Assembly: GCA_020636435.1 (NCBI GenBank)
Contig: JACJXX010000001.1
Span: 3,799,001-3,863,000, forward strand
DNA from: Lewinellaceae bacterium
Lineage (GTDB): Bacteria; Bacteroidota; Bacteroidia; Chitinophagales; Saprospiraceae
Reading direction: 5' to 3'
Length of the DNA stretch: 64,000 nt
Positions within the stretch are counted from its first letter, which is position 1. Every line of letters starts with the position of its first letter. Shown here one piece after another: positions 8,578 to 18,406 of the stretch. The position numbers were made by a program, and so were the translations under genes. The notes below the pieces were generated by a model. It made no database searches. It saw nothing but the letters and a program-made list of their open reading frames with translations, and had not been told where the DNA came from.

Positions 8578-11403
8578 ATGGAAAGAAGCTGGAGCTATAC
8601 TGAAGTACGCTTGGTTTTGTGCGGAGCACAAACAGGGAGGCCATTATACATACTATTTTTCTGCACCTTCATTTTGCTTGGGGCTGCCCTTGCAGGCTGT
8701 CAGCGAAACCCCTCGCCCAAAAAATACCGCATCGGTTTCTCCCAATGCTGCGGCGACCCCTGGCGAGACGTGATGGAGGCTGAAATGGACCGGGAGCTCG
8801 CTTTTCACCCCGAACTGGATTTTGAGGTCTTGGTAGCCGACAACAACAGCCAAACTCAAATTGGGCAGATTCGGGAATTGGCCAGCACGGGCATTGACCT
8901 ATTGATTGTTTCGCCCAATGAATCTATTCCGCTGACCCCTGTTGTTGAAGAAGTTAACCGATCAGGCATCCCGGTCATTTTAATCGACCGCAAAACAGAA
9001 TCGGAACGCTACACCGCCTTCATTGGAGCCGACAATTACGAAATCGGAGCAACTGCCGCCAACTACATCGCCAGCCAATTTCCGAAAGGGGTCCATATCA
9101 TCGAACTGCAACTTGGCATGACGATGACTCCGGCCCAGGGCCGGAGCCGCGGGTTCAGGGATGCCTCGATAAAGTTTTCGGGTATGGAAACAGTGGCGCA
9201 AATAGAAATGACGGCGGGGATGGATGACCTGAAAGCTCAGTTTCTGGATGCCCTTCAACAGCATCCCGAAGCCCGTGCCATCTTCGCCCATAGCGATTTT
9301 CTGGCGGAAAACGCCTACCGGTGGGCCCAGGAAGCAGGCAGGACGGATGAGCTGTTTTTTTTGGGGATTGACGGTATCCCCGGATTGGGCAAAGGCATAC
9401 AGGCAGTTGAAGACGGCGTGCTCGATGCTTCGCTGCTCTATCCCACCGGAGGCGCCGAAGCCATCCAACTTGCGCTGGCCATTCTGAATAACCTGCCCTT
9501 TGAGAAAAACAATATCCTTCAGACGATTGTGATCAATAAGAGCAATGCCCGTATTCTCCATTTGCAGATGAAAAAAGTAGAAAGCCTCCAGCGCAGCATC
9601 GATGGCCAGAAGGAAGCTATTGAAGACCTCAACACCGTCTACCTCAACCAGCGCGTTTATATTTTTATTTTGATATTGAGCCTTTTGCTGGCGGTTGTGT
9701 CGGGAGGTGTCCTGCTGAAATCGCTCAAAGCAAAAGAGGAAATGAACAGGAACCTGGAGGCGAGAAACCAGGAAGTGCTGGAGCAGCAGCAGCAAATCGT
9801 TGCCATGTCGGAAGAACTGAAACTGGCCACGCAGGCGAAGATGGATTTTTTCACCAACATCTCTCATGAATTCCGCACCCCGCTCACGCTTATCCTGGGA
9901 TACATCGAGGGCATGCTTTCCCGGCCGGGAGGCGGTGGAAAGGCAGCCCGGCAAGACCTGGGCATGGTGCGCAAAAATGCCCTTCGCCTGTTGCGCCTGG
10001 TCAATCAATTAATGGATTTCAGGAAAACGGAAAGCGGGAAGATGGCCCTGCGCGCGAGCGAAAATGACCTGGTGGCCTTTACCCTGGAGATTGTGGGAGC
10101 CTACCGGAAAATGGCAGACAAACGCAACATCGAACTGGGGTTTTTCTCCGTGGAAAAAGAATTGACCGTGTGGTTCGACGGAAATATGATGGACAAGGTG
10201 TTGTTCAACCTGTTGTCCAATGCCTTCAAGTTCACGCCCGACGGCGGCAGGATACAGTTGGCTGTCATCAAGGATTCCATCGCCGAAAAGGCCATCGTGA
10301 AGGTGGAAGACAATGGGCGGGGGATGTCGAAAGAAGAGGCGGAGCGCGCGTTCGAGCAGTTTTACCAGGGCAGGAACCACAAATCCCGCGGCACTGGCCT
10401 GGGTTTATCATTGTCAAAGGAACTGGTGGGGCTGCACGCCGGAGATATCGCCTTATGGAGCGAGCCCGCTAAAGGGACCCGCTTTGAAGTTACCCTTCCC
10501 CTGGGCTCGGCGCATCTGAGGGAGGACCAGATGGTGAACTCAAAACCGGACAGCCTTTCTTATGACGAACTGATCTTTTTGGAAGAAGAAGAACACCAAA
10601 CGGACATTTTGGCGAACGCCCCCACCGATGCTGAACATACCCTGCTCATCGTTGAAGACAACAACGACCTGCGCCTCTTTTTAAAGAATCAATTCGGCAG
10701 AGCCTACCACATCCGGGAAGCTGCCGATGGCAACGAAGGCCTGGACATGGCTCTGGAGGAAGTCCCCGACCTCATTATTGCCGACATCATGATGCCCGGG
10801 CGGGACGGCCTGGCCCTTACCCGCATGCTTAAAACCGACCTGCGCACCTCCCACATTCCCATTGTGCTGCTTACCGCCCAAAGCACCATGGAGCAGAAAA
10901 TTGAAGGCATACAAACGGGCGCCGATGCTTATGTGACCAAGCCGTTCAACCTGGCTTTCCTTTCTGAAATCATCAAAAACCTCCTGCATGGCCGTAAAAT
11001 ACTGGAAGAGCGTTTCAGCGGCGTTTTCCAACCCAGCCAGCTCCCTTCCGGCATGGGCGGCCTGGACGAACAGTTTTTGCGCAAGTTCACCCAGCATGTG
11101 GAAGCACATTATGAAGATCAGAACCTGACGGTGGAAAAACTGAGCGAGCAGTTCGGATTGTCGAGGGTGCAGCTGTACCGAAAGGTGAAAGCCCTGCTGG
11201 GCGAAAGCGTGAACGACTACATCCAGCACGTGCGCCTCAAGAAAGCCAGCCAATTGCTGCTGGAAGGCCAACTGACGGTGGCGGAAATTGCCTACCAGGT
11301 CGGGTACTCCTCGCCGGGTTATTTCTCTACTGCCTTTAAAGGGAAATATGCCTGTTCGCCTTCAGAATACCGGGAAAAACAAAGCGATACGTCCACTCAG
11401 TAG
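8578..11403 (+). CDS. Hybrid two-component sensor/regulator of the fructan locus
   Basis: About 941 residues from ATG 8578 (953 from ATG 8542; numbering here is from 8542). A hydrophobic segment ending LAGC (34-53) is followed by a periplasmic-binding-protein fold (61-340; SQCCGDPWRDVM, LLIVSPNES, ILIDR, FLGIDGIPGLGKG). Then come a membrane helix (372-393) and a coiled coil. HisKA has the phospho-His at 442 (SHEFRTPLT), and the HATPase has NLLSNAFKFTPDG, DNGRGM and GTGLGLSLSKE. A receiver has Asp748, and an AraC-type HTH fills about 855-945. The layout matches hybrid sensors whose periplasmic domain binds a monosaccharide, such as the B. thetaiotaomicron fructose sensor BT1754. Position directly upstream of susCD and three GH32-type genes supports fructose sensing (inference). 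Confidence 0.93.
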   Translation: MERSWSYTEVRLVLCGAQTGRPLYILFFCTFILLGAALAGCQRNPSPKKYRIGFSQCCGDPWRDVMEAEMDRELAFHPELDFEVLVADNNSQTQIGQIRELASTGIDLLIVSPNESIPLTPVVEEVNRSGIPVILIDRKTESERYTAFIGADNYEIGATAANYIASQFPKGVHIIELQLGMTMTPAQGRSRGFRDASIKFSGMETVAQIEMTAGMDDLKAQFLDALQQHPEARAIFAHSDFLAENAYRWAQEAGRTDELFFLGIDGIPGLGKGIQAVEDGVLDASLLYPTGGAEAIQLALAILNNLPFEKNNILQTIVINKSNARILHLQMKKVESLQRSIDGQKEAIEDLNTVYLNQRVYIFILILSLLLAVVSGGVLLKSLKAKEEMNRNLEARNQEVLEQQQQIVAMSEELKLATQAKMDFFTNISHEFRTPLTLILGYIEGMLSRPGGGGKAARQDLGMVRKNALRLLRLVNQLMDFRKTESGKMALRASENDLVAFTLEIVGAYRKMADKRNIELGFFSVEKELTVWFDGNMMDKVLFNLLSNAFKFTPDGGRIQLAVIKDSIAEKAIVKVEDNGRGMSKEEAERAFEQFYQGRNHKSRGTGLGLSLSKELVGLHAGDIALWSEPAKGTRFEVTLPLGSAHLREDQMVNSKPDSLSYDELIFLEEEEHQTDILANAPTDAEHTLLIVEDNNDLRLFLKNQFGRAYHIREAADGNEGLDMALEEVPDLIIADIMMPGRDGLALTRMLKTDLRTSHIPIVLLTAQSTMEQKIEGIQTGADAYVTKPFNLAFLSEIIKNLLHGRKILEERFSGVFQPSQLPSGMGGLDEQFLRKFTQHVEAHYEDQNLTVEKLSEQFGLSRVQLYRKVKALLGESVNDYIQHVRLKKASQLLLEGQLTVAEIAYQVGYSSPGYFSTAFKGKYACSPSEYREKQSDTSTQ

Positions 11404-11406
11404 TGA

Positions 11407-11514
11407 TCAAAAAATAAGTTGTCGATCTAAATTTCGATGATTAGGCTTGACTTCAGCCAATTCATTGGCTTCCAGCCTTCGCCTAATCGTCGAAACCGAC
11501 AACTTATTTTTTGA
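11407..11514. repeat. 108-bp near-perfect palindrome after the sensor gene
   Basis: TCAAAAAATAAGTTGTCG (11407-11424) and its exact inverse (11497-11514) enclose a second stem, TTTCGATGATTAGGC (11432-11446) against GCCTAATCGTCGAAA (11481-11495, one mismatch). A third stem AGCCAA/TTGGCT (11455-11470) forms the tip. It begins 3 bases after the stop codon, so it may serve as terminator of the sensor gene; its size and layered arms resemble the other palindromic repeats in this window. Confidence 0.75.
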
Positions 11515-11642
11515 GGTTTACTCAGGAGATGTAACATTATTTGAACTCTGCGTAACATTTTCAAATTCGCCCCACCTTTTTGTAAAAATGACAACAAGGC
11601 TTAAAGTGCTGGCATTCAGCATTTTAATATATTTTTTCAGCC

Positions 11643-11670
11643 TGTATCAAATTTAAAAGGGTTTGATACA
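11643..11670. promoter_or_regulatory. Dyad operator candidate upstream of susC
   Basis: TGTATCAAA (11643-11651) and TTTGATACA (11662-11670) form a perfect 9-bp inverted repeat with a 10-base spacer. It lies about 31 bases upstream of the susC -7 element, where an activator would sit. The -7 element lacks a good -33 box, as expected of an activator-dependent promoter. The adjacent hybrid sensor is the natural candidate to bind it. Confidence 0.5.
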
Positions 11671-11701
11671 ATCCTTAAATCCTTCCGGCATTTCCCGCCT
11701 G

Positions 11702-11709
11702 TATATTTG
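11702..11709 (+). promoter_or_regulatory. susC promoter -7 element
   Basis: TATATTTG at 11702-11709 fits TAnnTTTG exactly. No TTG is present at the -33 position. Transcription would start near 11715, so the in-frame ATG at 11707 cannot be used and the ATG at 11770 is favoured. Confidence 0.55.
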
Positions 11710-11769
11710 TATCGTAAAAATGGCGAAAATGGATTATGGCAAATTCATTTAAAAAAAACCACAATTATT

Positions 11770-14700
11770 ATGAAACTTAGAATACTCACCTTATTCGCCT
11801 TGCTATTTTCCGCGCAGCTGGCCCTTGCTCAGCGAACCGTCACGGGAACAGTGAGCGATGCGAATACCAACGAGGCGCTTATCGGGGCAAACATTGTCGT
11901 ACCTGGTACTTCCACCGGCACCATAACCGATATTGACGGCACCTATTCTTTGGAAGTGCCGGAAGATGCTGCCAGCCTGATCTTTTCCTACACGGGTTAT
12001 GCTGAACAAGAAGTATCTATCGCCGGGCTGGACCGGGTCGATGTGGCGCTCTCTGCCGGGAGCGTGCTGGAAGAGGTCGTCGTTGTAGGTTATACCAGCC
12101 AACGGAAAAAAGACATTACCGGAGCGGTTTCCGTAGTGAAAGCAGAAGAACTTTCTGATGTGGCTACCCCCAACGTTATCAGCAAACTACAATCTAAAGT
12201 GCCTGGGCTTTCCTTTACCTCGTCGGGTGTTCCCGGAGGCAACGATACCCAGATTTCAATCCGGGGGCTAACCTCCGTGTTTGGAGGAACCGGCCCGCTG
12301 TGGGTCATAGACGGCGTGCAGACGACCAATCCCGCCGGCCTGAACCCCAATGACATCGAAAGCATCCAGGTTTTGAAAGATGCCGCCTCGGCCGGCATTT
12401 ATGGCACGGAAGCCGCCAGAGGGGTGATCATTGTCACCACCAAACAGGCCAGAAGCAAAACCGGTAGATTCTCGTTTAATAGCCTTGTTACTTACAACAC
12501 GATCCGGGAAGACTTCAAGGTGCTGGGCAGCCAGGAATGGCTGGATGTAAGATATATTGCCCAGGGCAATACTCCGGTTACGGCCGGCAATTTTGTTTAT
12601 GAACCCGGGACGGAACTTCCCGCTTTCCTCGATGACAACAACAATCTGAGGTTATCCAATACGGATTGGGTTGATGTAATCATGCGCAATTCGGTCTCGA
12701 CCACTACCGACCTGGGGTATTCTTTTGCCAATGATACCTGGAAAGTTTATGTAGGCGCCGGATATGCTTCCGATAACGGGATCATGGAATATACGAATTA
12801 CGAACGAGGCAATTTGCGGCTGAATGCCAGCGTGAATCTGTTCAAAAACAGGCTCACCATTGGAGAAAACCTGACCGTATCGAAATTCAGCGAGGTTAAA
12901 GCCAATGCAACAGAAGACGCCCTGCTTCAGAACCCGTTAATCCCGGTATACGGAGAAGATGGAACCTGGGGAGGGCCCGTTGGCGCCGGGTTGCAGGACA
13001 AATGGAACCCACTTGCCATTTTGTACATCAATCGGAACAATGCCGAAAAATCGTTGAGGTCATTTGGCAATGTCTATGCTGATGTAAATATTGTGAAAGG
13101 CTTGACCTTCAGCAGCAAGATCAATTTCGATATCAATCAATTTAAATTTGATGAGCAAACCGAATCCTTTAACCAGAATGGCAGTATTCTCGGCAACAGG
13201 ATACTGCTCGACGATCAGGATTTTTCCAGGTTTGTCAGGAGGAGAAATGATGCCCAAACCTATATCTGGACTAATCTGTTGGTCTTCAAACGCGATTTCG
13301 GGCTACATACCCTGGATGCTTTTATCGGCCATGAGATATTCGACAAAAACCAGGACAATGAATTCCATCGCATTCAGGTACCGCTCGGCACAGAAGTCGA
13401 CTTCGAGAACATTGAGAACTATGACATCATTGCCGACAATGCTATCCTCGATGCTTATGGCATAGGGGCCGACAGCAGGCGGATGTCGCAGTTTGCTAAA
13501 GTCTCTTACGACTTTGCCGACAAATATTATATAGCCTCCAGTGTTCGGCGCGACGGGTCCTCCCGTTTCGGCAAGAACAACCGGTACGCTATTTTCCCTA
13601 CTGTTTCCCTCGGCTGGACGTTGAGCAATGAAAACTTCCTGTCCGGCATTAAAGATATCGACGACTTAAAACTGCGCTTTTCCTGGGGCGGCAACGGCAA
13701 TGCCGATATCCTGGAATACGCACAGTACTCCATCTTCAACAATGCACTGGAGAACAGCAATTATGACCTGGATGGAGATGGCGAAGGCCCGATCAGCGAG
13801 GGCGTCTCTGCCAATCAGGTCGGCAACCCGGACCTGAAATGGGAACAGTCTTATCAGACGAATATCGGGCTGGACCTGTCCCTGTTTGATTATCGCGTCA
13901 AATTGGTGGTAGACCTCTACGAAAAGAACACTTCCGATTTGTTGCTCCAGATCATCCAGCCCTCCGTGCTGGGCGAAGCCGGAAAGACCCTGTTCTTCAA
14001 CGCCGGCGATATGACGAACAGAGGTGTTGACCTGGCCTTGGGATATGACTCCGATCCGGTTCAAGACTTCAGGTACGGCATCAATTTCACCTTCTCTGCT
14101 TACCGAAATGAAGTCACCCAACTGAACAATGCCGATAATTTCATCCTGGAAGGCGTTTCCTACACCGGTGTCGGCTATCCTATTGGTTCCTATTACGGCT
14201 ACATCGCCGATGGCATCTTCAGAACACCGGAAGAAGTAGCTGTTCATGCCGAGCAGACCGGCAAAGGGCTTGGCAACATCCGCTACCGGGACTTGAATGG
14301 CGATGGGGTCATCAACCAGGACGACCGAACGATCATCGGCAACCCGCATCCCGATTTCATTTACGGAATTAATCTTTCCCTTGGGTACAAGAGATGGAGC
14401 TTTAATATCTTCTTTGATGGAAGGCAAGGCAATGACATGTACAATGCCCAAAGGGAATTACTGGACTTCCCCTACTTCGGGTTTAACCACGGAAGAAATA
14501 CGCTGGACGCCTGGGCACCGGATAATGCCAACTCGTTGATCCCCGCCCTGAGCACATCTGACGTAAATGATCAGCGGCGCCCTTCTACCTATTTCGTCGA
14601 AGACGGCTCCTTCTTCCGGCTGAAGAACGTGAATTTGACCTATTCCTTAAGCCCACAGGCGCTGAACAAAATTGGTTTTGAAAGCGCAAGCGTTTTCATC

Positions 14701-14847
14701 CAGGCAGAAAACCTGCTCAACATAACCTCCTTTACCGGTTTTGATTACGAAGTTCCAGGCCTGAGCAGAACGGGTATTGGTATCGCCGGGCTGGGCACCT
14801 ATCCGCATACCAAAGCATTCAGCTTCGGCTTGAATCTCAATTTCTAA
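11770..14847 (+). CDS. SusC/RagA-family TonB-linked outer membrane transporter
   Basis: 1025 residues from ATG 11770, chosen because a clear signal peptide starts there (MKLRILTLFALLFSAQLALA, cleavage before QRTVTG). The first 90 residues of the mature protein form the carboxypeptidase-regulatory-like domain (TGTVSDANTNEALIGANIVV, DIDGTYSLEV). A plug domain follows with LEEVVVVGYTSQRKKDITGA, the SusC signature (VIDGVQT, NPNDIESIQVLKDAASAGIY, ARGVIIVTTK) and then the 22-strand barrel to the C-terminus. Known role: with SusD it imports oligosaccharides across the outer membrane using TonB energy. First gene of the fructan operon, 12 bases before susD; the substrate is inferred from the GH32 genes downstream. 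Confidence 0.95.
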   Translation: MKLRILTLFALLFSAQLALAQRTVTGTVSDANTNEALIGANIVVPGTSTGTITDIDGTYSLEVPEDAASLIFSYTGYAEQEVSIAGLDRVDVALSAGSVLEEVVVVGYTSQRKKDITGAVSVVKAEELSDVATPNVISKLQSKVPGLSFTSSGVPGGNDTQISIRGLTSVFGGTGPLWVIDGVQTTNPAGLNPNDIESIQVLKDAASAGIYGTEAARGVIIVTTKQARSKTGRFSFNSLVTYNTIREDFKVLGSQEWLDVRYIAQGNTPVTAGNFVYEPGTELPAFLDDNNNLRLSNTDWVDVIMRNSVSTTTDLGYSFANDTWKVYVGAGYASDNGIMEYTNYERGNLRLNASVNLFKNRLTIGENLTVSKFSEVKANATEDALLQNPLIPVYGEDGTWGGPVGAGLQDKWNPLAILYINRNNAEKSLRSFGNVYADVNIVKGLTFSSKINFDINQFKFDEQTESFNQNGSILGNRILLDDQDFSRFVRRRNDAQTYIWTNLLVFKRDFGLHTLDAFIGHEIFDKNQDNEFHRIQVPLGTEVDFENIENYDIIADNAILDAYGIGADSRRMSQFAKVSYDFADKYYIASSVRRDGSSRFGKNNRYAIFPTVSLGWTLSNENFLSGIKDIDDLKLRFSWGGNGNADILEYAQYSIFNNALENSNYDLDGDGEGPISEGVSANQVGNPDLKWEQSYQTNIGLDLSLFDYRVKLVVDLYEKNTSDLLLQIIQPSVLGEAGKTLFFNAGDMTNRGVDLALGYDSDPVQDFRYGINFTFSAYRNEVTQLNNADNFILEGVSYTGVGYPIGSYYGYIADGIFRTPEEVAVHAEQTGKGLGNIRYRDLNGDGVINQDDRTIIGNPHPDFIYGINLSLGYKRWSFNIFFDGRQGNDMYNAQRELLDFPYFGFNHGRNTLDAWAPDNANSLIPALSTSDVNDQRRPSTYFVEDGSFFRLKNVNLTYSLSPQALNKIGFESASVFIQAENLLNITSFTGFDYEVPGLSRTGIGIAGLGTYPHTKAFSFGLNLNF

Positions 14848-14859
14848 AAATCTATTCAG

Positions 14860-16554
14860 ATGAAAAAGATAAAAACCTATTTAGCCTTAATCTTCTCCTT
14901 CCTGCTGGCCACTTCCTGCAAGGACTATCTGGATGTCCAGCCGGAAAATGTAATTTCTGAGGACAATCTGGAAATAGAAGAACTGGTAGTGAACGCTTAT
15001 AGCGCCCTGGACTACCGTTTCAATACCGGAGAATTCAGAGACAACTGGCCTTTTGACCACGCTCCTTCCAATTGGGCCTTTTCCGATATCAGGAGCGGCG
15101 ACGCCTACAAAGGCGGGGGCGGTGTTGGCGACAACCCCGGCGGCGGCATGCATGCGCTGGAAATTCACCAGGTTTTCCCGTCATCCGAAAATGCATACAA
15201 CCTGTGGAGGGCATTATACTTTGGCCTGTTCCGGGTGAACAATGCTATCATTACCCTCAATGAGGCAACAGATTTTGCTAATAAAGACCTGAGGATTGCC
15301 GAAATGCGGGTGCTGCGGGCACACTTCTACTTTGAATTGATGAAAAACTTCGGCTCCTTCGTGTACATAGACGAGAACACGCCTATTAGCGAAGTGGCGA
15401 GCCTGCCGAATTCGTTTGACAAAAACTTTTTGTGGAGTAAAATTGAAGCTGACCTCAATGCTGCTATTGCAGTATTGCCAGAGACGCAAGCCGGCCTGGG
15501 CAGAGTGAATAAATTGGTTGCTCACGCCTATCTGGCAAAAGCCAAATTATTCCAGGAGCAGTGGAATGAAGCCATTGCCAATGCAGATTTGGTACTTGCC
15601 GGCCCTTACCGCTTGGTAGAGGACATCGAAAGGCTCTATTCAGAGCCCGGGTATGGCAACGATGAAAATGTCTTTGCCATCCAATACTCCATAAACGACG
15701 GCTCAGAATATGGGAATTTGAATTTTGGAGACTTGCTCAATTCTCCGGATTCGCCAGCCGACGACATCAATCACCCTTATCTCAATGGAGACGATTTTGA
15801 CAAACCTTCCCAAAATATCGTCAATGCCTTTAAGGTGGATGAAAACGGCTTGCCCTTGCTGGACACCTACAATAATTCAGATTTGGAGCCTCGCGATATC
15901 AGCACTCCGGTTGATCCCCGGCTGGACCATTCCGTGGGCAGGCCCGGCATTGCCTGGAAAACCTGGACGGCCATGCCGCAACAGGACAACTGGAGCCGGG
16001 ACGTTGCGACTTATGGGCTGTACGTGAGAAAAAAGAACCAGATAGACCCCAACTCCGGCCTGAGGGCCTCCGGTGGATTCCCCTGGGCGAAAGGCGCCCT
16101 GGACCAGGCCCTGATCAAAATCAGCGATGTCATGCTTTGGAAAGCCGAAGCATCCATCGAACTGGGGGATATCGAAACGGGAATGGCGTTGATCAACCAG
16201 ATCAGAGAACGCGCCTTGAATTCTCCTTATGTCCGGGATTTTGTAGACAGCGATAAGCCCGCCGCCAATTATCAGATAGGCCTCTATCCTACCAATGTAA
16301 CCCAAGACTTTGCCCGAAAAGCACTGCGCATGGAAAGGCGGCTGGAACTGCACAACGAAGGGCATCATTTTTATGACCTGGTCCGGTGGGGCATCGCTGC
16401 CAATTGGATTAACGACTACATGGTGGCGGAAAGCGCCAAACGAGCTTACTATGCCGGCGCCAGTTTCACGCCAAACAGAGACGAATACCTTCCGATCCCG
16501 CAAATTGAGATAGACGCTTCGGGCGGAGTATTGATCCAGCGCGATAACTATTAA
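14860..16554 (+). CDS. SusD/RagB-family nutrient-binding lipoprotein
   Basis: 564 residues with a lipoprotein signal ending LLATSC (Cys20), so it is anchored to the outer-membrane surface. Typical SusD features: LDVQPENVISEDN at the mature N-terminus, an ALYFGLFRVNNAI helix, the TPR-like helices (AEMRVLRAHFYFELMKNFG), LARKALRMERRLELHNEG-type segment FARKALRMERRLELHNEGH followed by FYDLVRWG, and the closing YLPIPQIEIDAS. It caps the SusC barrel and binds glycan. It directly follows susC and precedes the DUF4960-like lipoproteins by 30 bases, in one apparent operon. Confidence 0.95.
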   Translation: MKKIKTYLALIFSFLLATSCKDYLDVQPENVISEDNLEIEELVVNAYSALDYRFNTGEFRDNWPFDHAPSNWAFSDIRSGDAYKGGGGVGDNPGGGMHALEIHQVFPSSENAYNLWRALYFGLFRVNNAIITLNEATDFANKDLRIAEMRVLRAHFYFELMKNFGSFVYIDENTPISEVASLPNSFDKNFLWSKIEADLNAAIAVLPETQAGLGRVNKLVAHAYLAKAKLFQEQWNEAIANADLVLAGPYRLVEDIERLYSEPGYGNDENVFAIQYSINDGSEYGNLNFGDLLNSPDSPADDINHPYLNGDDFDKPSQNIVNAFKVDENGLPLLDTYNNSDLEPRDISTPVDPRLDHSVGRPGIAWKTWTAMPQQDNWSRDVATYGLYVRKKNQIDPNSGLRASGGFPWAKGALDQALIKISDVMLWKAEASIELGDIETGMALINQIRERALNSPYVRDFVDSDKPAANYQIGLYPTNVTQDFARKALRMERRLELHNEGHHFYDLVRWGIAANWINDYMVAESAKRAYYAGASFTPNRDEYLPIPQIEIDASGGVLIQRDNY

Positions 16555-16584
16555 TCAACGAAAATCACAAAAAACACTTAGATC

Positions 16585-18396
16585 ATGAAAAATATATATA
16601 GCCATATCAAATGGAGCATTTCCCTGTTCCTGGCCGGCATCCTGCTGTTCCACACCGGCTGCCAGGATGAACTGCTGTTTCAAGACCACGTTCCGGATTA
16701 CACCTATTCTATCATCCGGAATTTCACCGCGAACGATCAGGCAGCGGACATCGACCATACCAATGGCGCCATTACCGCCACTTTGCCGGCAGGAAGCGAC
16801 CTTTCCTCCGTGACCGTTAATATTTCTTTGCCGGAAGGCGCTGCGGTGAGTCCAGCATCAGGAAGCACGGTTGATTTCTCCAATGGGCCGGTGATATTTA
16901 CAGTTTCAAATAACGGGGTCGAAAGAGAATACACGGCCACGATCTCTGTATATGGAAATCCATTGATCATGTCCTTCTCCATTGGTGAAAACATGGGAGA
17001 TATTGATCAGGAAAATGGCGTCATTAATGTCACGGTGGGAAGTCAGGAGGATATCGCTAATTTGGTTCCGCAATTTACCATCCCGGCAGGCACAACCGCC
17101 ACCCCAGCTTCAGGCGTAGCGCAAAACTTTTCCAATCCGGTAAAGTATACCATTGTATCTAATGACGGATTTACCGGTAAATCCTATTTTGTGCACGTTA
17201 CGCAGATTGAGGCGCCCACCATTACCCGTTTTTCGGTAGATGGCATTGCAGGAACGATACTCGAGGCCAATCAAACGATCATCCTTTTGCTTCCGCCCAG
17301 CTATGATCTTTCCAGCATTACACCGGCTATAGAGGTGCCCGCTGGCCAGGCCGTGTCTCCGGAAAGCGGCGTATCGCAGGATTTCTCCAGCGGCCCCGTA
17401 GACTATACGGTTACCAATACCGAAGGCCTGACTAAAGTGTACGAGGTTTCAGTAAGCCTGGGAAGTTCCAATATTGCGTTTATTGGCGATGGCAATGATG
17501 TCAACTCCATTGTTGATGACGATGCCAGGGCGGCTGCGCTATATCTAAAATCCACTTATCCCAATGAATTCAACTACATCAAATTCTCGGATATTACAGC
17601 GGAGGCGCTGGAAGATATCAAGGTAGTGATGTTGTACTACCTGACGCCCTTGCCCAATCAGGGTTACGCTGCAACGCCGGATAATGTGCTTACCATGCTG
17701 CCGGCAGAACTTCAGCCCGGCACACCTCAGAGCAATGCTTTGACGGCATGGGTGAAAGCGGGCGGCCAGATGTTCATCGCCGGCGACCCTACCCCCTTTG
17801 TCCACGTTCTGGGAAGAATACCCGGCGATTATTCGGCAGGCGCCTTCCCGGGAAATTATCTGTATACAGAATTCGGGTGTGCCGGCCCGGAAGGCTGTGT
17901 CGATGAAAACAAGCCACCGGATGATATTTGGGGATTGTCGGTCAAGGTAGCCAATACTTCAGAGGACCGGAGATCACACCCCATCTTCTCTGGCCTGACG
18001 CTCACCGGAGATGGCGAACTCTCATTAACCAACTCTGCCACCCGTGAAGTCCGGCTGATCTGGTGGCAACAATTCGACAATACGATGGATGGATATACTT
18101 GCTGTGGCACGGAAGGCGTACGGTTAATGGAACAAACCTTCAATGCCGTCAAATTGGGAACGCTTAAGTGGATAGGCGATGGATTTGGAGTCGGCGCTAT
18201 TGAATATCTGCCTACCGACGGAAATGTACCCGGCAATTTCGACTTCAACATTCCTACCGACTTCCAGGGGCACATCATCTCCCTGGAGAATACGATCATC
18301 GGCTATGAATTTGACGCCAACGGCACCACCAATGATTACCACAGCAATATTGAAAAGTTGACTGCCAATATCATCGATTATTTGAGAACCCTCTAG
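16585..18396 (+). CDS. Surface lipoprotein with three Ig-like repeats and a DUF4960-like domain
   Basis: 603 residues. Lipobox HTGC (Cys27 region: LLFHTGCQDELLF). Three tandem Ig-like repeats of about 85 residues (about 40-125, 126-210 and 211-293) each contain a [SPxSGxxxDFS] core: VSPASGSTVDFSNGP, ATPASGVAQNFSNP and VSPESGVSQDFSSGP. The C-terminal 300 residues (from IAFIGDGNDVNSI) have alternating strands and helices like a Rossmann/glutamine-amidotransferase-type fold and end EKLTANIIDYLRTL. This fits DUF4960 proteins that recur in fructan loci of Bacteroidota next to SusD. Likely a SusE/SusF-position surface glycan-binding protein (inference); no catalytic motif was identified. It is paralogous to the next gene. 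Confidence 0.75.
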   Translation: MKNIYSHIKWSISLFLAGILLFHTGCQDELLFQDHVPDYTYSIIRNFTANDQAADIDHTNGAITATLPAGSDLSSVTVNISLPEGAAVSPASGSTVDFSNGPVIFTVSNNGVEREYTATISVYGNPLIMSFSIGENMGDIDQENGVINVTVGSQEDIANLVPQFTIPAGTTATPASGVAQNFSNPVKYTIVSNDGFTGKSYFVHVTQIEAPTITRFSVDGIAGTILEANQTIILLLPPSYDLSSITPAIEVPAGQAVSPESGVSQDFSSGPVDYTVTNTEGLTKVYEVSVSLGSSNIAFIGDGNDVNSIVDDDARAAALYLKSTYPNEFNYIKFSDITAEALEDIKVVMLYYLTPLPNQGYAATPDNVLTMLPAELQPGTPQSNALTAWVKAGGQMFIAGDPTPFVHVLGRIPGDYSAGAFPGNYLYTEFGCAGPEGCVDENKPPDDIWGLSVKVANTSEDRRSHPIFSGLTLTGDGELSLTNSATREVRLIWWQQFDNTMDGYTCCGTEGVRLMEQTFNAVKLGTLKWIGDGFGVGAIEYLPTDGNVPGNFDFNIPTDFQGHIISLENTIIGYEFDANGTTNDYHSNIEKLTANIIDYLRTL

Positions 18397-18406
18397 AATA
18401 AATGTC

